Shown one piece after another: positions 38,172 through 49,549 of a DNA stretch of 64,000 nucleotides. The stretch lies in assembly GCA_037974665.1 (NCBI GenBank), contig CM075768.1, forward strand, positions 13,383,001-13,447,000, in the 5' to 3' direction. Both the position numbers and the translations under genes were made by a program. This DNA is from Ehretia macrophylla. Taxonomy: Eukaryota > Streptophyta > Magnoliopsida > Boraginales > Ehretiaceae. Positions within the stretch are counted from its first letter, which is position 1. Each line of letters starts with the position of its first letter. The notes under the pieces were generated by a model, which worked only from the letters and a program-made list of their open reading frames with translations, was not told the DNA's origin and did not search any database.

Positions 38172-40329
38172 TCACTCGAGTTTTATTTCCCTCTTTGGTG
38201 GATCCAAATCGAGATAATAGAATGACTCAGTAGGCTCCTCCCTGCACATAATTTATGTCGTTGAAGCATTATTGAACTATTGCATGAAAGAAGAAAAATA
38301 CATTTGAGAAGCAAGCTTAAATGAGATTCAAAAGGAAGAGATTTCAAGGTATTACTATCCCGAGAAATAAATATACTCATGCTAAAGTAACTCTTCTCGA
38401 AGGGAGATATCATTATTAATTAACATGATAAAACCAGATAATTGATGTTAAAATCAACCATACCCTGGTTTAGAACGCATACACCGCCAGAATAGCTTGA
38501 AAGGCCCAGGAACAGTTTTAAATGGATTACCTTCAAAGCAGGCCTGCACAGAAATTTAAAATACGGAAAAACATAAAATAGCTTTAGGTTAAATCTGCTT
38601 AGCTATAGCACCACAAGGTGAAGAATTAAATAGCTATTAGCTTTATCTCAATAAAGATGTAGCGATGACAAGATGGTTCCATGACAACAATTCAGTACAT
38701 TTAATCCTCTCCAGGAAGCCATCACTCTTAAGTTTGTTATTGTTTATATTTACTTTCTAAACATGCAATTGCAATCTGATCTTTCCTGACACTAGCAGAT
38801 TTACTAATAAGACAAATCAAATTTCTTGGAACTATTTCCTTCCTTTTCTTGAGATAAATATAGAGATCAGACATGCACACAAAACCCCCTTTTCAGCTTG
38901 TCAAAAACCAGGTTTACCATAACTCAGTTACTACAAACATCAAGACATATTTGAGAGTAGAATAAGCTTTAAACATCCAACAAATCTACATTACTTTATC
39001 AATTTGTTTAGCAGAAGTAAGAATATTTTCCTTGTCTCCTAAATATGGAACTTTGGCGTATCACTTTCTCTAGCTTCTAAAAACTGAAACTCCATCTCCA
39101 ATCACTAATCGTACTATGTTAGACAAGGAAAAACTCAATCTAGAAACCTGGTCGTGCTCAGAAAGCATAGTTATGCTGCCCCGTGGTACATGGGGGTAAC
39201 GTAGTGTACACAGGGTAAGGTAGTCTTCATATTAGGCCTTGTTGATAGGGGATGCAGTATAGGGTGAACGGCATGGTATATGATGGAAATTTTAATTTCC
39301 TGTGAGGGCAAAGTTGGCAACAATAAATTCAGGTCCACTCCTCCTTCAAAGAAATGGCCATTCCTTTAAAACAATGAATTCGGCATTTGGCAGAAATTGA
39401 ATGGGCTCTGAAATGAACATTCCCAGAGTCTAGGCTGTACCAAACAAAGGAAAGGAATGGAAGGCCGGAATGCATACCAAATACAATCTAAAAGCTGTCC
39501 AAGATCACTCTCCGTAGCTTGCCACATAAGTTTTCTTTTTATGTGACTTTAATATAGCACTGCAGGTGCTTATTGACATTATGCTAGCTGAAGATGTAAG
39601 ACATCATAACACTTTCTTCAAAACCAGTTCAATTTATTATAATCCTATGAGCAGACCACCTCCGCTGATCATCCCAGCATGTCTGCCAAGCGGAACCCAT
39701 AATTTTTCCTCTCTTATCTACCATTTATACATTCTCTATAATACATTTTATCAGCACAATAACAAATGCTTGTGTTCACTGGACTATAATGTTATGAATC
39801 ACAATTTTCATAGCAATCCCTTTATCACTTGCTCAACACATTACAAACAAAAATATAAAATTAACACGGAGAGTCACAAAACACAGTCAATTCTCCGTTT
39901 CGACCGACATAGACAACATTCAAACAACTTCCCTGTACAGTAGATGCTTCTATGACCAGCTAATTATTAAAACCTTTCTTTTATTTAAGTAATAGATAAG
40001 TTTGGTAACTTTCAAACTCAAGATCACAAAAGCAAAATCCTTCATAATTACACATCTTAATCTCCAAAATTGCAATATTGCATTCAAGACCTCATATTTT
40101 AAACTCACCTCAAGAGTTTTACACAAGCTCCACTTCTCACATTTTAAAACACTAGAGCACTCCCATATGTATGCCTGCTACTCATTTTATAAATCAACAC
40201 TTTCAACATAGGAAAAGTTAGCATAATCTTTAAAATTTTATGTGATTTTTCTTTAAGATTTTTATCATATATTTTCACCGCCGTTGACTTCCAGTCTGGT
40301 GCACCATGCATAACACTTTGAATAGATGG
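38172..40329 (-). CDS. 3' exons of an unrecognised minus-strand gene (partial model)
   Basis: Three segments fit as minus-strand exons with matching splice sites and phases: 40329-40279 (TTTGCAG acceptor, GTGAAA donor, phase 0 to 0), 38543-38464 (GTGCAG acceptor, GTATGG donor) and 38241-38172 (GTGCAG acceptor, ending TGA). Joined, the end of the protein contains VMHGAPDWKSTA, CFEGNPFKTVPGPFKLFW, RCMRSKPGEEPTES and FYYLDLDPPKREIKLE. The composition and splice consistency look like real coding sequence, but I do not recognise the family. The two last exons are the best supported; the 51-nt exon is weaker. Upstream exons and the start were not found. Confidence 0.5.
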
Positions 40330-40339
40330 CTGCAAAGGT

Positions 40340-42353
40340 TATAGGAGAATAACTGGTCTATGTAGACTATGGACTAATCATTTTGACCAATCGATATCAA
40401 TTTACCAGTTCTCATCAATAAGCTAACCACTTTTTACCACTATAAATCAATCTATGAGCTACTTGCCACCCTTGGCTTTGATTGTCTGCATTCTTTCTTC
40501 AGAGGCTTCATATCGACAGTATTTTTTATACTTCTGTTTCCTTTTCTCTCGTCTTATTAAAATTACTCTTTTACAATAATATTTTCTCCTAATTTCAATA
40601 AGCTACCAAGTTAAGACCATTCCAGCCTCAGTTCTTGGTCATTATGTGCTTTTAAGTCATTAGAAAGACATTACAAGTACATCCTGATATGCTGCAAGTA
40701 ATGCTTTCACAATTTTCGTTCCTTCTAGGCTTTCTTTCGATCCTCACAGTGTCCATTCATCTAAGATTTGCAGACAACACAGAGGAATCTAGACAACACA
40801 TTTTGTTTTCATTTAGCTTTCTAGATCAGAAGACAAAAAGGAAAGTACTCATCTCATTACAAACCACTCCAGCCCAACCCCCAACCCCAAACACCATGGG
40901 TGCAGAGCAAGTCCACGAAGAATATCTAGGATGTAGTCAAATAAAGTCCTTGCCATGCCAAGCATGAAATTGACATAGTATTAATGTTTCATCAATACTT
41001 GATTTTTTACAATGCAAAAATTACAAGGAGAGAAGAGGATTTCAAAAAGCAAGTAATCAGGGGGGAAAAGGAAAGGAAAGAAATTCTTCCACTCAAATGA
41101 AGTCTCATCAGCACGTGGATTTTACCAAAGCTCAAGCAAAATGAAGTAGGAGAAGGAAGAGGATTTCAAAGAATCAAGTAATCAGAAAAACAACCGATAA
41201 TCGAAAGAAGTCAAAAAACAAAGGATGAACTTCATAAGCCACAACCGAAGACTGAGATCATGTGTCATTGAAAGTGCAATTCTTTCTTGCAGACTACATG
41301 GGATCAATACATCGAGGTTCATTAACAGAATATGTGCCATTTCTTATTTCCAGTCACATTACAATCACTTTATGCATATAAAAGTAGATAAAATTATAAC
41401 AATAAACAACAATAAGAGACATGATCTTGACATATATCAGTTTATTTCAGTAGAGAAGAATTCTGGATTTCACCAGGTCTTCAAAAGTCTTAAGCCCTCT
41501 CTGCAGTATTCGACATAAGAATACAGTTCACCTTTTTTTTTCCACTTTGGTTCTGATTAAGTTTCTCATTAAGATGTCTAGTTCTGAAAACAAGAAACTA
41601 CCGCAGATCTAGTTAACCTCATTGTCACGCCCAACACCCAAAAACCCGACCCGCAAGCAAACTAATCTCATAGGCTTGAATAACAGTCTTCACCTCAAAT
41701 CCACTATACCAAAATGGTAAACCTGAGTTATTACTTGAATCCATAACACTTACTTACAAACCAGTAGCTCATCATGTCTCCACCAATGCGGGACATTATA
41801 TTCATCGTCTAATTAAAACCAAATTCTTTTCTTCCTTACATTTTTATACCCTTGCCGTATAACCCAAGAGATCGGTACACTAACAAATGTCAAGATTTTG
41901 GAGACCATGATAACGAACTCTTTTGCAATCCAATCAACACTCTCTCAAATATAATCTAAGCTCAATAAAAAAGCACTTAATCCACTTAATTCCAGATTTA
42001 GCAAAACCCATCCAGCTAGCATCTTTTCCAATCCAAATGGATAAATTCTTGATAAGGCCCCGCGCTATTTTTTACTTATACCAACAGGCCAAAAATGCCA
42101 CACCCCAACCCAGATTTCCGAGCCCACAAGCAAAACTAATGTCATAATCTTCAAAATAAATATCTTGCGTCCCAAATCTACTAGCCCAAAATCTAATTAA
42201 TCCGAGTTTTTTTACCCACAACACTAATTTATAAACTAGTCTCGTATTATGTCTCAAGCAAATACGGACATTCCGAAAAATGTGTCATTTCTAAATGTAT
42301 GAAAATGAGCATATAAGACTGTATGTATCAATTATATGATGGAAAAATTCAAA
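40340..42353. other. intergenic or intronic region with LTR-like repeat fragments
   Basis: No complete gene is seen. Upstream exons of the putative minus-strand gene may lie here but none could be placed. Two LTR-like starts occur at about 41633 (TGTCACGCCCAACACCC) and 42091 (TGCCACACCCCAACCC). Both are followed by similar sequence with AAACTAAT.TCATA and ACTAG/ACTATCCAAAAT-like blocks, so they are probably two diverged copies of one Gypsy LTR end. Confidence 0.4.
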
Positions 42354-42373
42354 GGGGGGGGGGGGGGGGGGGG
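42354..42373 (+). repeat. 20-bp poly-G tract
   Basis: Twenty consecutive G are followed by TGGTTTA. The same junction, a G tract then TGGTTTATAT, recurs at 43575-43595 inside the Harbinger element. A homopolymer of this length is also prone to assembly error. Confidence 0.8.
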
Positions 42374-42924
42374 TGGTTTAAGGATGTGTTACTTGGATAA
42401 CATCTTCAGCACGGTCGTTGCATCTGTGGGGTTTTGGTTGTCTGTGGTCACCCTCAGACATGCCCCATGGACTCTCCCTTCTTGGTACTGTTCTCTCACT
42501 CATCTTCTTCTTCTTCTTCTAGTGTCGCTATGTCTCACAGGAGTCACTTTTCTTCTTTTCTGTTTCTATTTAATCCTTTTTGTGGGTTTATTTCTATAAT
42601 TACTTAAACACCCCTTCCAAAAGACCAATTTTACTTTAGTTATTTCTTTTCATTTTTCTGGCTGATTTTTACTTTAGTTAGAGTATCTCCAATGGGGCTC
42701 TAAGCTAACAATAATTGTCCTTTTTAGAGACTTTGCCAATAAAAGTTTAACACCAATGGCAAAAATCCAAACCCAAAAAATAATTTTTTATTTAAATTTA
42801 GAGACTTTGGCTAAATATGAAGCGCCATCTAAATTTTTTTTAACAAAAGTTGAGACCCAAAATAGAGACTCAACAAGAAGACAAATGGGTCTCCATTTTG
42901 GGTTGGACCCGAGGTATCAGATCG

Positions 42925-42967
42925 TCAGATCCTCAGATCCGACACTGTGTCGGATCTGATGATCTGA
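42925..42967. repeat. 43-bp near-perfect palindrome in the Harbinger left subterminal region
   Basis: Two 21-bp arms separated by a single T match at 20 of 21 positions; the inner arm is CAGATCCGACAC. The GGATCTGATGATC motif from the right arm recurs at about 42998 and, shortened, at 43028. It could form a stable hairpin or be a protein-binding site. Confidence 0.85.
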
Positions 42968-43206
42968 CAATATTTTTTAAAAAAAAATTATGTTGCAACG
43001 GATCTGATGATCGTTGCAACCAAAAATAAAAAACGAACTGTTGTGACGGATCTGAAAATCTCAATACACATACAACACAAACATTGCAAAATTAAACAAC
43101 ATCAAGCAAAAAATTCTCAAACTGTGAAAAATACAAAAATAACTTCGCAATCTAAAAAAAAAAAAAGGTAAGTTAGATCTGTGGATCTAACTCCTGTTTT
43201 TGTGGG

Positions 43207-43590
43207 TAGAGGGGTGGGGGGAGGGGGGAGGTGAGGTGGTGACGCGGTGGTGGGAGGGAAGGTAGTTATGCGGTGAGGGGGGAGGTGGTGCGCAACTATG
43301 GGAAAAAGATGTGGTAACGCGGTGGTAGGGGGAGGTAGTGACGCGGTGGTGGGAGGGGAGGTCGTGATGCTGTAGGGGATAGGTGGTAACGCTCTGTGTA
43401 TGGGGGGAGGGGGTGACAGGAGTGACAGAAGGTGTGGGGAGATAAGAAGAAGGGGTGGGGGGGAGGGGGGTGACGGGAGTGACAGAAGAAGAAGAAAGGT
43501 AGAGGGGAGGGGGAGGGGGAGGGGGAGGGGGGGAGGGTTGACGGGAGTGACAGAAGAAGAAGAAGGGGAAGGAGGGGGGGGGGGTGGTTT
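43207..43590 (+). repeat. G-rich minisatellite upstream of Harbinger ORF1
   Basis: The stretch is almost pyrimidine-poor on the plus strand. It contains repeated GTGACGCGGTGGTGGGAGG units (about 43240-43370) and three copies of GACGGGAGTGACAGAAGAAG-like sequence (about 43418, 43470, 43540). Long open frames in it are a composition effect. It sits between the left TIR and the ORF1 start, where promoter and leader would lie. Confidence 0.8.
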
Positions 43591-43952
43591 ATATAGGTGT
43601 TAATTTTTTTTTTTCATTAATTATTATTTTTTATTTAATATTTTTTTAATTCATCATATATTGAAACTTTTTATATTATATGTCACCTTTTATTTATTCA
43701 TATTATATTGTATTTTTCATATATTAATTATTTTTTTATATTCATAATATGTCACATTCAATATATATTCTTTAAATATATATTTATTCATAATATATTG
43801 TATTTTTCATATATTCATAATATATTAACAAAAATTCAGATTAATTTTCTTTCATAATATTTAAGTTTATATATATAGATAATACTTAATTTAATACTAA
43901 TCTATACATAATTTTTTACTTTATTTAACTATTTTTTTTTTCCTTTTCAGCT

Positions 43953-44882
43953 ATGGAGAATGCAGACGGAGGTTTCAGGGGTCGCAATTTCACAAATGAT
44001 GAAGATATTGCTTTATGTCGTGCTTATAGCGCAATCAGTGAACATTCCCTTGTCGGGATAAACCAAACATCGGCAACAATGTGGAATCGAATTCTTGAAA
44101 AATTTCATGAAATCTACCACTCTGTTACTCCAATGGAAGCATGCACATCGAAAAGTCTAAAATATCGATGGACGCCAATCAACCAAAAGTACACCAAATT
44201 TGCCAAGTGTATTGCTCAAGTTAATTTAAGACCAAGGAGTGGAGCAAATGCCGTTGATAGAGTGCGTTTTTTCGGGATAATATTATTTTTTTCACATTCA
44301 TCTGCCACGATTACTTATAATATTATTTTTGTTTTACAGATTTCTGATGCAAGATGATTATACTATTCTGCGAAAAACTAAAATTTTAACCTCGATCATT
44401 GTTGGGCGATATTACAACACGATCAAAAATGGAGAAAAATTATCGATGTCCATTTATCTGAAAGGGCATCAATGGCTGACACAGGTGCAAGTATGCCCCA
44501 ACCTGAGTCTCCGGTTGATCTGGAGAACAACACTTCATTTTCTGTACAAAATGACACTGTGGATGAGTCGGTGCCCGATACCCCAACCGAGCCCTCATCT
44601 GCGAGGCTTATTGGAAACCAAAAAGCTAAAAGACTCAAACAAGGCAAGGACATTGCAAGTGAAATCCTCCAACAAGGGAAAAATATGGAGAAAATGATGA
44701 TGGAGTACAAAAAACATTTTGAAGAACAAAAAGATTTCAATATTATGTCGATGAAGACTTCTACCATCGATACTCTAGAAAGAAGGGCGTAGATGATCGA
44801 ACGACAAAAAGCAATTATAGCAAAAAGGGCCTCCCGTTCGATAAACTTTGATGATGATGTCTATCGTCCCGATATGCCTTAG
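43953..44882 (+). pseudogene. Harbinger ORF1: Myb/SANT-like DNA-binding protein
   Basis: Harbinger ORF1 proteins bind element ends and help bring the transposase to the nucleus. Two exons fit: 43953-44261 and 44340-44882, with GTGCGT donor and TTTTACAG acceptor. The N-terminal half has RGRNFTNDEDIALCRAY and SLKYRWTPINQKYTKF, a trihelix/SANT-like fold typical of plant proteins of this class. The C-terminal half has FNLDHCWAIL, an acidic low-complexity stretch and a Lys/Glu-rich coiled-coil-like tail. In-frame stops occur at DAR-stop-LYY and KN-stop-NFN in exon 2, and at RRA-stop-MIE near the end, so the gene is inactive. Confidence 0.85.
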
Positions 44883-45085
44883 TTATTTGTATTTGTAGTA
44901 GATAATTATTTTTCAATTCAATGTCATGTTTAACATTAACCATTTTCCCAATGCGAAGTCATGTTTGACATTAATTTTGGAGGGTAATTATTTTTAAAAA
45001 GATCTATATACAAAAGATAGTTAATTAAACGTCTTCCTAATACAGATTGCAATTACATATTGATATTTCCTGCAAGATATTCATT

Positions 45086-46396
45086 TCAAATGTGTTCAAC
45101 GAGATCATTTCGGAGAAGATAGTAAGCAGCTTCATCTCTGATTTGAGCTTGATTGATTAGATATTCATTAATAGTTATGGGGTCTCGATTTGCTTCGACA
45201 GGGGCTTCTTCTACATGGTAATGTGCAGGATCATCGTCGAAGTCATCACCTTCTGCCTCCCGGTTATCTTCTACTATCATATTATGAAGAATTATACAAA
45301 TATTCATAATCTCCCTAATATCAGTCTCATGCCAAAAATGACATGGCCCTTTAATGATTTCAAATTGACTTTGATGGACACCGAAGGCTCTTTCGACATC
45401 CTTCCGATATGCCTATTGCTTCTAATTAAATAACATTTTATCATTATCTTGTGTATTGGGATATGCCTGAACAATTGTAGACCAACAAGGATATATTCCA
45501 TCAGTGAGATAATATCCTTGTCTGTACTGTCTACCGTTGAGGGTATATTGTATGCGTGGAGATCTACTTTCAAGAATATTTGAAAAAATTGGTGAGCTAT
45601 ATAATACATTGAGATCGTTAAGCGTACCTGGTGCTCCGAAGAATGATTGCCATATCCAAGTATCATATAACGCAACTGCTTCAAGTATTATGGTTGGATG
45701 ACCATGGTGTCCAGCATATGTTCCAGCCCACGCAGTTCGACAATTTTTTCATTCCCAATGCATACAGTCCAAACTACCTAGCATTCCCGGAAAACCACGT
45801 TGGTCAGCTTTCCTGAGAAGCCTAAACAGGTCTGCATTGTTGGGACGACGTAGATACTCGTTGCCATATACTGCATTAACAGCACGGCAAAATTTCTTCA
45901 ACGCCTCGACAGATGTACTTTCTGCAATTTTGAGATAATCATCGTTGGCATCTGCAGGCTTTCTGTACGCAAGCATACGGAGCGTGGCCGTCATCTTGAC
46001 GTGAGGAGTGAACCCTTGCTTTCCAGCTGCATTTGGTTTCTGCTTGAAGTAATTGTCATAATGCATGATATCTCCCATAATTTTGAGAAACAATTAGCGC
46101 CTCATGCGAAAACGTTTTGTGAATTCAGAAGCAGGATACAATGGACGATCAACAAAATAATCATTTATAAGCCTGACATGGGCACCTACCCGATCTCTTC
46201 TCTTGGATTGTCAACGTGAGGATGTGCCTCCATGGTCGCCTATACTATATTGATGTGCAACATGCATCATAAATTGATGTTGTCCGTACATCGTCATCAT
46301 CATCGCGTGTCCATGGATGTCGTTATCATGATGGCCAATGGAATCGCGAACATCGGATGGAGGGGAATCGGCTCCTTGTTGGGACATTGTAGACAT
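45086..46396 (-). pseudogene. Harbinger transposase (DDE superfamily), inactivated
   Basis: Minus-strand transposase that would cut and join the element ends. The N-terminus (46396-46211) is Ser/His/Met-rich. After a frameshift near 46210 comes YFVDRPLYPASEFTKRFRMRR, then a stop. The catalytic core follows: LGSLDCMHW (first D), YYLTDGIYP (second D) and YRKDVERAFGV (E), so all three catalytic acids are kept. The C-terminus has IILHNMIVEDNREAE. Inactivating changes seen are the frameshift, a TAA after RMRR, a TGA for W after MHWE, and two stops after KMLFN before YRKDVERAF. Its length of about 400 codons fits the family. Confidence 0.9.
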
Positions 46397-46489
46397 AGTA
46401 ATATAGATTTGAGAATGAGTTGTATAGATTGTAGTATTTGATTGTGGTACAAAGAAAGGTTTGATGTTGTGATATATATAGATTTATGA

Positions 46490-46775
46490 GTGGATAAGAG
46501 ATAACAAACAAACGAATGAGATTCACGAAGGAAAATCCAATCCAATGGCCCTTATTTGGATAAGAGATTTTAGATGATAATAAAGAACGGACGGATGAGA
46601 TTGTCAAAGGAAAATTCAATCCAATGGCCCATATTTGAATAAGAGATTTTAGATGATGATAACGAACAGACAAATGAGATTGTCAAAGAAAAATCCAATC
46701 CAATGGCCCTTACTTAGATAAGAAACAGACGGATGAGATTGACGGTTTTGATATAAGATTTTAGTTGATGATAAC
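46490..46775. repeat. 79-bp tandem repeat, about three units, in the Harbinger right subterminal region
   Basis: Units begin AAAATCCAATCCAATGGCCC at 46532, 46611 and 46690. The first two are 79 bp each; the third lacks an internal block. A weaker partial unit precedes at about 46487. Each has ATAAGAGATTTTAGATGATG-like and GGATGAGATT blocks. Tandem subterminal repeats can serve as transposase-binding sites; this role is inferred. Confidence 0.8.
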
Positions 46776-47212
46776 GCACATACGGATGGTATTGAAAATA
46801 ATATATTACAATGTAATCGGATGTAATTAAACGTAATCCATTTCAAAAAAATCTACCGTTGTCGGAGTTAATTAATTTTTTGGTCGAAATATTCGTAAAA
46901 AAAAAATATTATTTTTAAAATCATAATTTTTTAAAAAAAAATTAACTGGTGCGAAAAATAACAAGTAATCAAATTAATATGCAAAATTAAATTAAACATA
47001 ATATAGAGACTCAACTTAGTTAAGACCCTCATTGGAGTTAACTTTTTTTTAGAGACTCAAAAAAACAAATGGGGCTTAAGTAGGGGCTCTAAATTACTCA
47101 GGGTCTCTATATTTACAGATAGAGACCTTGAATTTAGAGCCTCTACTGGAGATACCCTTACAAGATTGACTTTTTTTTTTTGGGGTTAGAAAATGTTCTT
47201 CTTTATTAATTC

Positions 47213-48111
47213 GGGTGAAATATGTAGGACCTCCTTGTAATTTTCAAAAAGTGCACAACATCTCTCTGTACTTTTAAAACTACAAAATACCTCACTTATG
47301 GTTTGTTAAACTAAGCTTAATATCCCCTCTATCAAAAAATCCGTCTATTTTGACAGAAAGTACATTATACTCACTTTTTATGCAATTGGTCATGTTTTTT
47401 TGTACAAGTAAATCATTATTTGGACAATAATATCCTTATTGATTTTTTATTTATTTTAATTCTCTCACCACTTTACAAAAAAAAAAGTAAAAAAAAAAAA
47501 ATTAGTAGATGTCATCCCCAACACACCTTCCCCCCATCAGCTCCCCACCCCAACCCTATATATATATATTCTTTATAATGCATCAGAACGGTCAGTGATT
47601 GGTGAGTTACCAGCCTAGAAGGAGCCAACGTAACAGAAATATGCTTGCACACTTAGTTGATTATGGGATCCTACAATGTGAAGCATCAATTAAGTGCTAG
47701 TTTATTAAATAGAGGAAGAACTCAGCTCAATAGAAATGACTTGCTTATTAAGTGCTAGTTTATTTTACAGTCTTCTTTTAATACTCGGATGCCTAAGATT
47801 GTTTAAGTAATCTGTACATATAATATATATGTACATATTTGTTTTAATTTTTCTTTTGGGTCTAATTATATATATTTATATATGGACTTATATATAAATA
47901 ATCAAAAGGAAAGAGGAGAACAGAAAAAGAAAAAGAATTAAGGGCGTTTAGGTCTTTTTACAAATTCCTTTAATTACTTTGAAGGAAAAGTGGGGAGGTG
48001 GGATGTGTGCTATGTTTCAAAAACCACAGGGGGGGTGTTTGGTAGTTTTAAAAACACAGGAAATAGTATGTACCTTCTTAAAAGTATAAAGGGGTCTTAT
48101 GCACTTCACCC
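47213..48111. mobile_element. non-autonomous element with long terminal inverted repeats (Mutator-like?)
   Basis: The left end GGGTGAAATATGTAGGAC and its next 130 bp (GTGCACAACATCTC, CTGTACTTTTAAAACTAC) match the reverse complement of the right side (about 47990-48111), which reads GGGTGAAGTGCATAAGAC inward. The interior is AT-rich and non-coding. Long TIRs suggest a Mutator-like or foldback element. No 9-bp duplication was found, possibly because the right part was duplicated. Confidence 0.55.
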
Positions 48112-49481
48112 TTATCAAACGAAATAGATAATTACAAAGAATGGGCCAAAACACGATAGTCCAAAAAAAGAAGGAAAACAACACAACACGTGAAACAAAG
48201 GCTACTAACAACACAAAATAGTCCAGGTCCAAACACAAAGAGACAACAAAACATAAGGATGGACCCAACACAAAGTCCAAGACCACACATAGGAAACCTT
48301 AGTAAATGCACCCAGTGAACAATTGAGCGTCTCCGCCACCACCTTGGCCAAAACCCTCTATGCCAGAACAACCCGATAACACCATGAACAAGAACTGCAC
48401 CAAGCCATACATATCAACGGTATACCGCAAACGAGTTCCCACTAGACATACCATAACTATAGCAAATGGCTTACTAAGGCAAGCCAACATATGACAAGTT
48501 TGAGGGTACTCACCAACCCACCGGAACGGTCAGTGATTGGTGAGTTACCAGCCTAGAAGGAGCCAACGTAACAGAAATATGCTTGCACACTTAGTTGATT
48601 ACGGGATCCTACAGTGTGAAGCATCAATTAATTGCTAGTTTATTAAATAGAGGAAGAACTCAGCTCAATAGAAATGACTTGCTTATTAAGTGCTAGTTTA
48701 TTTTACAGTCTTCTTTTAATACTCGGATGCCTAAGATTGTTTAAATAATCTGTACATATAATATATATATATATATATATTTGTTTTAATTTTTCTTTTG
48801 GGTCTAATTATATATATTTATTATACAAAAATATGTGTATATGGATTTATATATAAATAAACAAAAGGAAAGAAGAGAACATAAAAAGAAAAGGAATTAA
48901 GGGTGTTTAGGTCTTTTTACAAATTCTGTTAATTACTTTGACGGAAAAGTGGGAAGGGGGCATGTGTGCTATGTTTCAAAAAATACATCGGAGGTGTTTA
49001 GTAGTTTTAAAAGTACAGGGAATAGTATGCACATTTTTAAAAGTATAAGGGAGTCCTATACACTTCACCCTTATCAAACGAAATAGATAATTACAAAGAA
49101 TGGGCCAAAACATGATAGTCCAAAAAAAGAAGGAAAACAACACAACACGCGAAACAAAGGCTACTACCAACACAAAATAGCCCAGGTCCAAACACAAAGA
49201 GACAAAAAAACATAAGGATGGACCCAACACAAAGTCCAAGTCCACACATAGGAAACCTTAGCAAATGCACCTAGTGAACGATTGAGCATCTCCGCCACCA
49301 CCTTGGCCAAACCTCTATGCCAGAACAACCTGATAACACCATGAACAAGAACTGCACCAAGCCATACATATCAACGGTATACCGCAAACGAGTTCCCACT
49401 AGACATACCATAACTATAGCAAATGGCTTACTAAGGCAAGCCAACATATGACAAGTTTGAGGGTACTCACCAACCCACCGG
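47586..49481. repeat. large tandem duplication, 938 and 958 bp
   Basis: Unit A 47586-48523 and unit B 48524-49481 are nearly the same throughout, both starting GAACGGTCAGTGATTGGTGA and ending CACCAACCCACC. They differ by substitutions and a few indels, including an expanded AT repeat in B (48759-48780). Each unit carries the right TIR of the element above and a minus-strand segment open for about 60 codons (MLACLSKPFAIVMVCLVG). It lies next to the Harbinger right end and left of the Athila insertion. Confidence 0.9.
48299..48490 (-). other. ORF conserved between the tandem copies, unrecognised
   Basis: A 63-codon minus-strand frame containing MLACLSKPFAIVMVC and YTVDMYGLVQFLFMVLSG. The same frame recurs in unit B (within 49271-49621). 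It may belong to a transcript or element that continues to the right beyond the Athila insertion (57670-58100, also minus-strand-like). The match only shows recent duplication and not coding function. Confidence 0.25.
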
Positions 49482-49549
49482 ATGACGCATGTCAGGACAA
49501 ATAGCCGCTCACGTAGGAGACGACATCCACGACCACCCAAGATGGACCT

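Larger units (their letters stand above)
42681..47157. mobile_element. full-length PIF/Harbinger DNA transposon, 4477 bp, two decayed ORFs
   Basis: Ends are inverted: GAGTATCTCCAATGGGGCTC on the left, and GGGTATCTCCAGTAGAGGCT as the reverse complement of the right. TTA target duplications flank both ends (42678-42680, 47158-47160), as expected for Harbinger. Subterminal regions carry repeated AGAGACT motifs. Inside are a Myb/SANT-like ORF1 on the plus strand and a DDE transposase on the minus strand, converging. This is the structure of an autonomous element, but both ORFs contain stops or shifts. It may still respond to transposase supplied elsewhere because its ends are preserved. Confidence 0.92.

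Noticed and set aside
40440-40600. Minus-strand reading ending EERMQTIKAKGGK and a stop, looking like a basic ribosomal-type protein tail
   Set aside because: The Lys/Arg-rich stretch comes from A-rich sequence, the frame could not be extended to a recognisable protein, and it does not fit the phase of the neighbouring putative exons.
40689-40967. 92-codon plus-strand ORF with a hydrophobic start
   Set aside because: No splice partners or family motifs; the hydrophobic start is a product of T-rich sequence.
43400-43603. Gly/Arg-rich ORF in the G-rich region
   Set aside because: It is produced by the G-rich repeat itself, as expected for any frame through such sequence, and has no start context or homologous motif.
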